DNA from: Saussurea involucrata | Taxonomy: Eukaryota; Streptophyta; Magnoliopsida; Asterales; Asteraceae | DNA: 64,000 nt | Assembly (NCBI GenBank): GCA_033807775.1 | Contig: CM066322.1 | Location: 23,838,501-23,902,500 of the forward strand | Direction of reading: 5' to 3' | In this document: piece after piece, positions 1-9,650 of the stretch | Position numbering within the stretch: position 1 is the stretch's first letter | Layout of the letters: the number at the start of each line of letters is the position of its first letter | Position numbers and translations under genes: made by a program | Notes under the pieces: generated by a model | What the model was told of the DNA's origin: nothing | Databases searched by the model: none | What the model saw: only the letters and a program-made list of their open reading frames with translations

Positions 1-1686
1 CCGGGAAGAACTGCTCAACTAATGGCCGACATTACTCACTTCGCGCAATGGGACCAAGAGACCCTATACGAGGCATGGGAGAGATACAAGGATATGTTGA
101 AAAAGTGTCCTCACCACGGGTTACACGGCTGGGTAATTATCCAAACTTTCTTTGGAGGCCTTCACCCGCAGTTCAAGAATGATATCACTGCTGCAGCGGG
201 TGGAGCCCTAATGGAGAAGACATATGAAGAAGCAGTCGCCTTGATCGAGAACTTAGCCGAACATAGTTTTTCTACTCCAAGATCAGTTGTTAGAAGAGTT
301 GCGAGTGTTCAAGAATCGGATGAGCTGAAAGAAATAAAAGCTCAACTAGCTGCGATCACGAACCATTTGAAAGGTGGTAATCCGGAAGAACCCGAGCAAG
401 TTCAGTTTTTACAGAACCGGAATCACCAGCCGAGGAACGATCCTTTCTCGAACACGTATAATGAAGGGTGGAAGAAACACCCTAACTTTTCATGGAGTCA
501 ACCCGGTCAACAACCACAAGGTAATTCTTCTAACTTTTCTAATTCTTCCCATGCTAACAATGTTTACCGTCCTCCAGGTTTTAACCAAAGGAAATACGAC
601 GAGGGATCATCCATGGAGAAGAAGCCGGGGCTGGAAGATATGATGATGAAGTTCATGACAAAGATGGATAATACTGTTGGGGAATTGGCGAGCACGGTGA
701 GCACGGTAAAAGCAGCCACTGACCAGAATACGGCATCGATTAGGCTTCTCGAGAGGCAAGTGGGACAAATTTCCGAAGTCCTACAAAACCGAGTTCCCGA
801 GACATTCCCGAGCCAAACTGAGAGAAAGCCAAGAGAAGAGTGTAATGCCATTTATCTGAGAAATGGCAAGGAGTTGATCAAGAAACCGAATGTCGAGCTG
901 AAAGACGGTATTGCTAATGATATGGCTGATCGGGAAGAACCGAAGGAAAAAAAAGTGACACCGCCACCGAAGCCGGTAGTCAAACCGTTTGTACCACCAC
1001 TACCATATCCGAATCGGGTGAAGGCACATAAAGATGAGGAACAGTTCAAGAAATTCCTCGACATCTTCAAGAAGCTTCACATCAACATCCCATTCGCGGA
1101 GGCACTTGCTCAAATGCCGACATACCTCAAGTTCATGAAAGAGATCCTATCCAAGAAAAGGGAAATCGAGCACCAGTCTACCATTACACTTACTGAAGAG
1201 TGTAGTGCCATCATTCAGAACAAGCTTCCCCTGAAGCTTAAGGATCCAGGGAGTTTTACTATACCCGCTCATATAGGAAATCTTAGTTTCAATAAAGTAT
1301 TATGTGATTTAGGAGCTAGTATTAACTTAATGCCCTTATCTGTTTTCAGGAAAATCGGCTTGGGTGAGGTGAAGCCAACATACATGACCCTTAAACTCGC
1401 GGACAAATCGATAATATATCCGTATGGAGTGGTAGAGGACGTATTGATCAAGGTTGGCAAGTTCTACTTTTCGATGGACTTCGTGGTGCTAGACATTGAT
1501 GAAGACGTAGAGGTCCCGCTGATATTGGGAAGATCCTTTCTGGCCACGAGCAGAGCTCTGATAGATATGGAGGAAGGAGAGATGACCCTGAGGGTTGGCG
1601 ATGAGAAAGCGGTATTCAAGATGTTCGAGAGGGAAAAGAGCAAAAGTGAAGAGAAACCGGATGATCAAGGAAAGCCGAATGAGTGA
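1..1686 (+). CDS. Athila-like retrotransposon gag-protease polyprotein, 5' end outside window
   Basis: The frame is already open at base 1; the first Met is at 22, so the true gag start lies left of the window. The N-terminal part (residues about 1-90 from that Met) has the Athila-type gag core with the motifs YEAWERYKDMLKKCPHHGL and FFGGLHP. A low-complexity linker follows, then NAIYLRNGKEL (family form NAITLRSGKEL). A retropepsin-like domain lies at about 415-530, with active-site motif DLGAS near residue 428 and the second motif ILGRSFLAT near 500. No zinc knuckle is seen, as expected for Athila gag. The frame ends cleanly at 1686 and no reverse transcriptase follows, so the element cannot supply its own polymerase or integrase. 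Gag would form particles in the cytoplasm and the protease would mature them. The lineage call is by motif recall and fairly sure. Confidence 0.85.
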   Translation, partial: PGRTAQLMADITHFAQWDQETLYEAWERYKDMLKKCPHHGLHGWVIIQTFFGGLHPQFKNDITAAAGGALMEKTYEEAVALIENLAEHSFSTPRSVVRRVASVQESDELKEIKAQLAAITNHLKGGNPEEPEQVQFLQNRNHQPRNDPFSNTYNEGWKKHPNFSWSQPGQQPQGNSSNFSNSSHANNVYRPPGFNQRKYDEGSSMEKKPGLEDMMMKFMTKMDNTVGELASTVSTVKAATDQNTASIRLLERQVGQISEVLQNRVPETFPSQTERKPREECNAIYLRNGKELIKKPNVELKDGIANDMADREEPKEKKVTPPPKPVVKPFVPPLPYPNRVKAHKDEEQFKKFLDIFKKLHINIPFAEALAQMPTYLKFMKEILSKKREIEHQSTITLTEECSAIIQNKLPLKLKDPGSFTIPAHIGNLSFNKVLCDLGASINLMPLSVFRKIGLGEVKPTYMTLKLADKSIIYPYGVVEDVLIKVGKFYFSMDFVVLDIDEDVEVPLILGRSFLATSRALIDMEEGEMTLRVGDEKAVFKMFEREKSKSEEKPDDQGKPNE

Positions 1687-1726
1687 TCGGGAGGAAGGTC
1701 GAGCCACGACCGAAACCAAGGCGCTG

Positions 1727-1744
1727 GGTGGGAGGCAACCCACC
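1727..1744 (+). promoter_or_regulatory. Stem-loop just downstream of the gag-protease stop
   Basis: GGTGGG, loop AGGCAA, CCCACC: a perfect 6-bp stem beginning 41 nt after the stop codon. I recall a GGGAGGCAACCC motif at the matching place in many Athila-type elements. Its role is unknown to me. Confidence 0.6.
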
Positions 1745-3254
1745 GAGGTTTGCATTTTCTTTTACTATTTATGTTTTAGAGTGTTTTTATTTACGAAAAA
1801 AAATTGAACAGAGACATACGCGGTTTACAAGTCGCGCGCCAAACCGCGCAGGTCCCTGTTTGGTTTTTCATTTCCTGCTTCTTGTGTTTCATTTTTTTTG
1901 TTTTCTTTCGCCGTTTGCTTTGTTTCCTTTTGCTCCCAGATTTTCTCTGCTTCCGCTCCGATGTCTCTCGTCCGAAGTCGCTCAAATCTTTCAAGAGAAT
2001 CTCCTCCATCCGGGCAAACAGGTATGTTCTAACTCTGTAGGTTAATGAGTGGTGCAAGATGTGTTGTTTCCTTATTAGTTTCACTTAGGTTTGGGGTGCC
2101 TCATTTTCCAACATCTACACACTCACTTTTAATCCTGTGCAAACCTCGGTTTCACCAAGGTTTGGGGTTGGCGTTGTTTGACAAACCTAGGCCACGACCT
2201 AGGTTTGGGGTGGCCATATTTTAATGGAATCACTCTTTGATGCTTGTGCTGTAATGTTATACCTTACCTGTCTGATACCTGTAATAACCGCACAACGATA
2301 CTTGTTTCAGTATCGCCTACGCCGAGACTTGCACATTGGGGACAATGTGTGGTAAGGTTTGGGGTTGCCCAATCGGGCCCACGTTTATGCACGTAGATTT
2401 CCCGCACCTCTGCATGATTAGATCACATTAGCCAAAAATTTTGTTTTGAATGATTGAGAACGACCATTGTGGGAAGAATCTTGTGATAGTAACGTGACCA
2501 TTAGGAAAGGACATGACTAGGGACATTAGTGGAGACCACCCAATAACGAGATTCGAGCCTAAATGGCGCCTTTCACTTCGAGGGATTTAAATACCTAATT
2601 CATATACACTTTTTCGAATTCCTTGTCGTGATTATAGAGTGATCTCGCTATAATATTGCATTAAGTAGCAAAGACGACCATCGGGATATTGGGTAAGGGT
2701 ATAGTAGACCATATCGTGTGGACCTTAAGAGATGATTCCAGGCATTGTGTGCGTTGTTAACCCGTTTTTAGCTATCGTACCTTTTTACCCATTATGTGTG
2801 TATCCATAACCCAATTTGCAGCCAAACACTCACCCTTTTCGTTTCGAACCCCACCATTAAACCCTAGCCAAAAGTTTTAGCCAACCCTTATCCGAAAGTG
2901 TGTCAAACAGAGGCGATAATGAACTACGAAAGATAAAGCAGAAAAGAAAGAGTACAGGCCAGTCATGGAAATAAAGAAGAGTTAGAAAAGAGGGCCAATG
3001 CAGCCCCAAGCAAATAAAGAAAGCCAATGTTGCTCCAAAAAAATATAGTTTAGACAGCTATCTACAGCTGAGAAATAAGAGAGTCAAAGCGACTCCAGTA
3101 GTGACAAAGAGGGCCAAGTGACAAGAATTGAAGCTATAGAGTTCAGAATTGCTAAAGTTTGACACACCAAGGATCGTTGAACCACTTTCCCTTTCGTTTC
3201 TTAACCATAACCCAAGCCCCGTTACAACCCTCGTAAAGACCTGGATGATCTTCT

Positions 3255-3679
3255 GGAAAACGTGATTAGAGTATACGACCACCTTGACCAAAATTCCCTG
3301 TCTTGCTACTTGATTCCCTTCTGAGATCAACTTTTTGGACATTTATGCGTCTTTCATTAAAACACACCCTAGCCTGAGCTTAGAAGCATCGCTGTAAATT
3401 ACAAAACCTTCTGATCCATCTGGTAACGACAAAATCGGAGTGCTGCTTAAACTCTCTTTCAGTCTCTCGAATTCGACTTCTTGCGCTTCGGTTCAAACGA
3501 ACTTGACGTTCTTCCTTGTCAAAGCAGTCAACGGTGTGGCTAGTTGATTCCCTTCTGAGATCAACTTTTTGGAAAACGTGATTAGAGTATACGACCACCT
3601 TGACCAAAATTCCCTGTCTTGCTACTTGATTCCCTTCTGAGATCAACTTTTTGGACATTTATACGTCTTTCATTAAAAC
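3255..3679. repeat. Direct repeat flanking an inserted pol fragment
   Basis: The blocks 3255-3362 and 3571-3679 are nearly identical over about 105 bp. A shorter 30-bp piece of the same block occurs a third time at 3543-3573. Between them lies an antisense RNase H fragment. The layout suggests template switching during reverse transcription, or repair synthesis that copied the flank twice. Confidence 0.75.
3350..3545 (-). pseudogene. Ty3/gypsy RT-RNase H junction fragment, antisense inside the Athila-like element
   Basis: Read on the minus strand, the sequence encodes TPLTALTRKNVKFV, then a TGA where Trp is usual, then a stretch ending LPDGSEGFVIYSDASK and GCVLM. This is the end of reverse transcriptase and the start of RNase H in chromovirus-type Ty3/gypsy pol. 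The YSDAS motif contains the first catalytic Asp of RNase H. Only about 60 codons are present, so it is a captured non-functional scrap, opposite in strand to its host element. Confidence 0.75.
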
Positions 3680-4021
3680 TGTCATGTGATTTTCGAGTAT
3701 TCTTGTACATAACCTCCTTATACATGACGACATGTGCGACAACCTAGGTTCAAGTGAAATGAGAGTATTCCGTGAGGTAGGGTCGAGGCGAAATATTTTC
3801 CCTAGTATGTTTGGACCTAGTACAACCTTGATGTAATCGGAGCAGTCACGAGTTCAACCCACAATGGAAGGCCATAGGTCAAACAGAATAAGGATGAGGC
3901 GAGAGTGAGATAGCAATTCACGGGTATGGGAAATCACCAGTGCATTACATGGTACCAATTGGGAGTTGTGCAGTTATTATATTTCACTGATATATGCTTT
4001 TATTCTATTTTTATCGCTAAT

Positions 4022-4054
4022 TTGCTTGAGGACAAGCAACGCTCGGTTTGGGGT
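4022..4054 (+). promoter_or_regulatory. Polypurine tract with upstream hairpin (Athila-like element)
   Basis: TTGCTTG-AGGA-CAAGCAA at 4022-4039 is a perfect 7-bp stem with a 4-nt loop. It is followed by CGCTCGGTTTGGGGT, the likely primer for plus-strand DNA synthesis, directly before the LTR start TGTTGATAAC at 4055. Confidence 0.75.
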
Positions 4055-5340
4055 TGTTGATAACGCCACTTTTTGGCGTTATTTTCGGTTCTCAAACCAA
4101 TGAGATTGGCTTGTGTTGATAGCAAAGAAGCAGAATTTTATGGTTTACCGAGTGAAATGTGCAGGTTATATAAAAGGCAGTAATCATCGAGAAAAGAAGC
4201 TGAAAAGAGCCCTAAAAGAGCCAAAACGAAGCCCAACGGAAGCCCGAGATCCAAGCCCAAGACCCGCGCCCGAACCAGGAACCAAACCTGACCCGGAAAC
4301 ACCTCAGAAACACGCGCGGTTTCTGGCGCGGTTTGCAAACCGCGACCAAAACCGCGCAACACTTTGTTCGTTTTTCAGGCTTTATGTACTCCGGAATTAG
4401 GTCATTCTCGAAAGATCTCACACACGACGAACGGCAGCGACTTGGGGGCGATTTTCAGAGGTTTTTCGGAGCTTTTGGAGCCACGATAGAGGATCAATCA
4501 AGGACACGTCCACCACGGAAAGTAGATTCGAGCACGAGAGAAGGGAGTACATCATCATATTCGTCATGTCTACATTTATCATGTTTTCATCGAATGTTTC
4601 CATTCCTTTTCTTATGTTTGAGTCCACCCCCGACATGAACTGATCTTTAGATGTTGGGGGTTGGAATGAACTTGGTTTAAGCATGTGAACATACGACTTG
4701 CGACTTTTATCAGTTTGCCTATTTTAATGAAGCATGTAATTTGGTTTTTAATGCCTTTGTGAGTTTAGCTAGCTTCCAATTGTTTTGTTGTTCTCAATTA
4801 AATTCGAGAGAATTAATTGTCAACTAGAACTAGAAATTGCATGCCTAAGGTGAGAAATTGGTGATAGAGATATACCAAGTAAGCCTTAGTCCCGTTTAAA
4901 TCTTGATTTTAATGTGTTTTGAATTCCATAAGTTGAGATCGAGAGATAAGATTTATGCTTTTCAAGATAAAACACGTTGTTGCTTGAGAAAGAGCAACGG
5001 TGACTTTTAGAGATTGGGTATTCATTAAAAGGGAACAACCGGTAATTGTTTGATTCAGATGTTTATATGTGAAAACCTTAGGATTTCCAACTCCCAACTG
5101 TTTTCTCTATCTGAAGTTCCTTAAGTTGTTATTGTCCCGTTTGTGATTTATTTTATTTGCAATTAATTAGTTAAGACCAACAACTCAAATTTGCGACCGT
5201 TCAGTTAATAGTTGTTATAGTCATTGTGATACTTAGTTCCTAGTTCCCTGTGTTCGATACTCGTACTTTTTGTACTATTACTTGATTTTGACCCGTACAC
5301 TTGCGGTAAGATTTAGGGGGGTGTGAACCTGCCTATCACA
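4055..5340 (+). repeat. 3' LTR of the Athila-like element
   Basis: It starts TGTTGATAAC right after the polypurine tract and ends CCTATCACA, giving TG...CA termini and about 1286 bp. It is followed by TATAA (5341-5345), the probable target duplication; the partner lies left of the window. The LTR interrupts the minus-strand gag-protease frame of element A just after the codons for LAY, which places this insertion after that of A. Confidence 0.8.
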
Positions 5341-7006
5341 TATAAGCTAAATACTCTAGACATCCCTTCCCCAGACACCGCCTAGCTTTCAACATTGAAA
5401 TCATACATGACTTCCTATCTCGACGATCCCCATAAATTACTACTTCCTTCTTATCAGGCAAGGCGATGCGAATCAACTTCTTATTACACACTATGCTAGC
5501 GTCATTCTCCGCTAACCAATCCATTCCCAGTACCACATCAAACTCCCCCATTCCCATAGGGTACAAACGCAAAGGAAACGAGTGACCGTCTACGTATATG
5601 CTACACCCCTCATAGACCTCTTTCACCCAGACTCGACTATCATTTGCCACTTCTACCTCAAACCCAAAGTTCAATCTCTTGGGTTTCACTTGCAATTTCT
5701 GAATAAAATTAGATGACACAAATGAACGATTGGCACCCGAATCAAACAATACTTTAGCATAATTCGAGTCAATTGGGAAAGTACCTGTCACCACATCAGG
5801 CGTATTTACCGCCTCTTCCGCTGACATGTGGAAGGCCCTCGCCCTCGCACGAGCCGGCTCCACCTTTCTCTCCCCGCATCTTCCTCCGCTACTACCGCTG
5901 TCACCCCCAGTAAACCCTTTCTTCAACTGTGGACAGTCCCACTTGACGTGATCTGGCGACCCACACTGAAAACATGACCTCGAACTACGGCAGTCTCGAG
6001 CCATGTGCCCTGTTTTCCCGCACTTGAAACACCCGTCCTTATCTGCCAAACACTCTCCCTTATGCATCTGGTTGCACTTACCGCATGGTTTCTCTCCTGC
6101 TCTAGGTCCCACCCGCAGCTCGAGTCTAGGCGCACTCGACCTCTTTCCATCCCTGGTTGACCCTTCCCATTTCCGTTTATCTCCGACTCTCTCTGTCATC
6201 TGTCTGTTCTTTTCTTTCTCCGTGAGTTCCGCCGTGTCTACCGCGGATTGGAAAGTAGTCGGACCCTTCACTTGTACCAGTTCTCTAATACTGCTCTTTA
6301 ATCCCCAGATATATCTCTCAATGCGCCTCTCCTCAGTAGGCACATACAGTTCCGCAAACCTAGCCTTATCAATAAACTTTGACGTGTATTCTTGGACTGA
6401 CATCGTCCCTTGCTCTAATCCCAGGAGTTCTTCCTCAAGCTTCTTAACTGCCGCTACCGGGAAAAACTGTGCCTTGAACCTCTTAATGAATAACTCCCAT
6501 GAGGTTGCCTTTGCTATTTTTGAACCTTTACCTCCAGTTTCGACGTCCCACCAGAATATGGCGTCTGCTTTCAGCATGGACATTGCAAACAATACTTTGT
6601 CTTCTTCGGCGCACTTGCTTGTGTCAAAAGCTAGCTCCATCTCGCGTATCCACCTCAAAGCTAAGACCGGATTGCGTTCCCCGTTGAAAGACGGAGGTTT
6701 TCACGACGCAAAGGTCTTAAAGGTACATCCTCTCACTGCTTTCGATTCAGTAGCCACAATTGGAGTTGCCATAGAGTGATCTGCCACCACGGTCGGAGGT
6801 AGGCTAGACGCCTCAGTCCTCATCTTGTTCCTACTTCTGGTCCGCCCCTCGGACGTAGTCTTAATCTGATTCTCTAACAACGCTTGCAAGGTCTCCTGCA
6901 ATTTACCCATCTCTGTCGTGAACTTCTCTTCAGTAACAAAAGCCTGATTCTGGTTTCTTATCGGGTTGTCTGACTGACTTCCCCCACCCGCTGAAGCGGT
7001 GCTCTC
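5336..7006 (-). pseudogene. Gag-protease of Ty3/gypsy element A (one in-frame stop, cut by the Athila-like insertion)
   Basis: The minus-strand frame is open from about 7006 down to the Athila LTR, broken only by one TGA at 6701-6703, before KPPSFNGERNP. From Met at 6658 (440 codons to the junction) the order is: a gag capsid-like domain at 1-150 (motifs ALRWIREMELAF and FFP); three zinc knuckles, a short CGKCNQMHKGEC at 192-203 and two CCHC at 210-223 and 229-242; then a retropepsin with DSGA at 306-309 and the flap-region motif VVLGMDWLAEND. The last two codons before the stop come from the inserted LTR. Reverse transcriptase would follow to the left of the Athila insertion, outside the window. 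The style is chromovirus-like (Tekay/Del), by recall. Confidence 0.85.
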
Positions 7007-7579
7007 TTAATGAAGGGGTTCACGCACTTCAGGTGCTCCCGCACTTTTAGCTCGCCGGGTGGTTGGCTTCTTTTTCCCTCCGCGGGTTGCCACACCAGTC
7101 CCAACAGCCTGAGAGGCAGCTCACAACGGTGCTCTGCCTCACCCCCTTCCTCGACCTCTGCCCCTCCCGCGAGTGGCCGCTTATCGCGCAGGATCCACCG
7201 GTTCCTCCTCAAAGATTTCCTTTATACGAATCTCTTCTACATCTGGATTTGTACCCACCACATGCACAGATCTACTCCTCAAACTTCTTTCAGACATTCT
7301 TGTTTACTGAAAAACGACAAAGTAATTTACTTAAGACTACTGCTCAAGAATAATAAGTCATTTTAAGCACATACATGTACCTGTAAATTCGCAATTACAC
7401 TGGCCAGGTGTAACCCCGAATCTACCTTACATGACTGTCCTCTCCACCCTACTAGTCTTATTCAAGTCATAGTGTCCTCCTAGCGCATTCCTGATTCTCA
7501 GTTGTGATTTCTACTCCCACAGTTTAAGTCTAGGCCCGTCCGGTCACCTAAATCCCTTAAACCTGGCTCTGATACCAAT
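7007..7579 (-). mobile_element. 5' leader and primer-binding site of element A
   Basis: Untranslated leader between gag and the 5' LTR on the minus strand. The primer-binding site, read on the minus strand, is TGGTATCAGAGCC (7565-7577), matching the 3' end of initiator-Met tRNA. The stretch from 7364 is closely similar to the leader of element B (from 13529), so A and B are related. A frame of 84 codons on this strand resembles no protein I know. Confidence 0.75.
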
Positions 7580-7687
7580 TGTAACAACCCAGACTAAAAT
7601 AAAGCATACATAGCATTTAGTAATAAACATCTCAATAACACGGGTCCCAAAATTCATTACATCTGTCTCAAAATCTAGGTTGGCGGA
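7580..7687 (-). repeat. 5' LTR of element A, inner piece (split by element B)
   Basis: It starts at TGTAACAACCC next to the primer-binding site and runs to the insertion site of B. The LTR resumes at 15364. GCGGA at 7683-7687 is one copy of the 5-bp target duplication made by B. Confidence 0.85.
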
Positions 7688-9317
7688 TGTAAAGACCCAA
7701 CCAAAAATATCAAGCAAAACGTCAAATTCATAACATCCCAAAATCACGGTCTCAAAATTTCATTACAAATACTAAAAAGGTTTGCGGAAACAACCTACAC
7801 AACTGAGAAAAACTAAATGCTAGAGTGTCCCTACACTTCTTGACTCTTCACGCTGAGCTCAGCCTATTTGCCCGAGCTCCTGGAAACCTGCTTACCTGAA
7901 AAGGTTTTAATTTTGAAAATGCGAGGGTTAGACCATGAGGTCTAGTGAGTCCCTCCTAAAAGTTATCAAGTATTTAAAACAGTTTATCTTTTCAGCATAA
8001 AACGCTCATACTCAACACGTCAAAATCATATACGGACTAAAGTCCGCCTCCTCGTAATCTGACACCCTGAAGCCACCCGAAGGTGACAACGAGTCAGCCT
8101 CATGCTGCCTTGCGGAGCCTCGCTCCTGGCATATAGGGACCTCCCTTCCCGCACGAGAGCTGGTGGAACTACTCTCCCGTCTTTGCCAGTTTACGTCTCC
8201 TTGATGTATGCATACATTCTACATAAAACTTTAAACAACTTTCATGCAATTAAAGCATAATAATAAAGCATGGCAATTCTCAACATTCATAACACATTTT
8301 GAAAACACTTTAAAAGCCACACATTTTAGTTTAGAAAACTCACCTGATGCTCTTACTTCTCGTTTCTAATCGGTTCCCAACTTCCAATCGACTTTCCTGA
8401 ATAAAAGGACATAATACAAACTACTCAGCAAAAGTATCCGGATAATAACAACTCTCCGGACAACCCTGATTTTCCGGACGCCCAAAGAATCCGGACACAC
8501 ACTAATCCGGACAACAACTAATCCGGACAATACCCCTTTTCCGGGTAACTTCTACTCTCCGGACGATACCCCTTTCCAGGTACCGAACTTACCGGATACA
8601 AGACTTTACCGGACATTTCTACTTACCGGACACCACAATGTCCGGACACCTCTGCTTTCCGGATAACACCACTTTCCGGACACTTAACCTTTCCGGACAC
8701 TTAACCTTTCCGGACACTATACCCGGTAACCTGCGACAAGAAGCTACCCGGACAACTTCCGGACACCTGCTTCGCAAGAAGGTTTCCGGACGAGGCGCTG
8801 TTCGAGTTTAATGCTCGAAATCATGCCAAACACCCATTAAACAGTAAGATAATGCGACGATTAACTACATACAAGCCCAAAATCAAATCCCACAAAGTTT
8901 TACTGCCTAAACACAACCCAAAGATGCTTAAATCTCCCTTAATGGTCTTAAACAACTTTTTGCAAGAAAACTCTCAAAACCACAAATCACTAGACGAATC
9001 TTTAGCTGAGGTTATGGATTAAGGATTACCTAATTGATTGTTGCAGAGAACAAACTCCAAAATCCAATCCTCCTTCTGATTCTACCACCTGATGATTCTT
9101 CTCTTCTTGCACAAAAAGCCTCAAACTCAAATGCCCCCTTTTCTCTCTAAATTATCAGCCGACACACACCAAAATCAGGGAATTGAAAAGATACCTAGGG
9201 TTTTGTGCCCTTTTATACTCCCTCTCACAATTACCAAAAAGGCCCCTCAACTTCTACTTTCATTTACAACTCCACACTAACCACAAAACACTTCGAAAAA
9301 GGGTCTGGGTCGTTACA
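7688..9317 (-). repeat. 3' LTR of element B
   Basis: 1630 bp. On the minus strand it begins TGTAACGACCCAGACCC at 9317 and ends TTTACA at 7688. A TATA-like GAGTATAAAAGGG lies about 100 bp in (9207-9221), followed by a purine-rich leader, the CCGG-palindrome array (8430-8800), a stem-loop cluster (about 8033-8200) and CTCACTAG near 7950. It is 17 bp longer than the 5' LTR because of one extra copy of the repeat CACTTAACCTTTCCGGA. Confidence 0.88.
8430..8800. repeat. CCGG-palindrome array in the B 3' LTR
   Basis: I count about 14 TCCGGA hexamers (self-complementary) plus several ACCGGA, CCCGGA and CCGGG variants in 370 bp, spaced roughly 10-35 bp apart. The usual context is TTTCCGGACA. The matching array in the other LTR is at 14490-14832. 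Confidence 0.85.
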
Positions 9318-9345
9318 ACTCTCCCCCCTCAAAAGAATTTCGTCC
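9318..9345 (-). promoter_or_regulatory. Polypurine tract of element B
   Basis: The minus strand reads GGACGAAATTCTTTTGAG then GGGGGGAGAGT, abutting the 3' LTR. This is the plus-strand primer form typical of Tekay/Del-type chromoviruses. Confidence 0.8.
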
Positions 9346-9650
9346 CCGGAATTCCATTTTCGAAAAGGAGAGGGTACCTAGACTTCGTATCGGATTCTAC
9401 CTCCCACGCTGCCTCTCGCCCCCTTATGATACCTACACTGAACTTTTACTGGCCGAATTTCTCTATTGGTTCTTCTTCGTACGACAGTCTCTCATCGATG
9501 CTAACATTTTCAAATGGAAAGGCTACATCGGTCTCAGCCAAACATCTCTTCAGATTTGACACAAGAAAAGTTTGATGCACTCCTCTTATTTCTTCTGGCA
9601 AGTCTAACTTATATGCCGCTGCTCTAACTTACTCACTAAAGACAGAAGTC
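9345..9650 (-). pseudogene. Integrase C-terminus and chromodomain-like tail of element B (broken)
   Basis: The minus strand reads AYKLDLPEEIRGVHQTFLVSN, then LKRCLAE and a stretch ending EEEPIEKFGQ, then a stop. It picks up again with GREAAWEVESDTKSRYPLLF. The first part matches the end of Ty3/gypsy integrase (pattern AYxLxLPxELxGVHxxFHVSNLKKCL). The second matches the chromodomain-like EATWExExxMRxRYPxLF end of chromoviruses. The same break occurs in element C (about 19360-19670), so it predates the insertions. Confidence 0.75.

Larger units (their letters stand above)
1687..4054 (+). mobile_element. Non-coding 3' interior of the Athila-like element
   Basis: About 2.4 kb between the gag-protease stop and the polypurine tract has no long + strand frame and no recognisable RT, RNase H or integrase in the sense direction. 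It holds a stem-loop just after the stop, four copies of GTTTGGGGT (near 2088, 2160, 2202 and 2357; a fifth forms the polypurine tract), a duplicated block around an antisense RNase H fragment (3255-3679), and AT-rich sequence. A full Athila would carry about 3 kb of pol here, so pol has been lost. Confidence 0.7.

Noticed and set aside
3058..3658. Two minus-strand frames starting with the same 31 residues
   Set aside because: The shared start only reflects the 105-bp direct repeat; the second frame runs out of frame through the RNase H fragment.
4113..4638. Two + strand frames of about 100 codons in the Athila LTR
   Set aside because: They lie in the LTR; composition is simple and lacks any domain.
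6003..6779. 258-codon + strand frame
   Set aside because: It is the antisense shadow of the gag-protease frame of element A, which has clear zinc knuckles and a DSGA protease on the other strand.
7010..7366. 118-codon + strand frame and overlapping 96-codon frame
   Set aside because: They lie in the antisense of the leader/gag start of element A, with no protein features.
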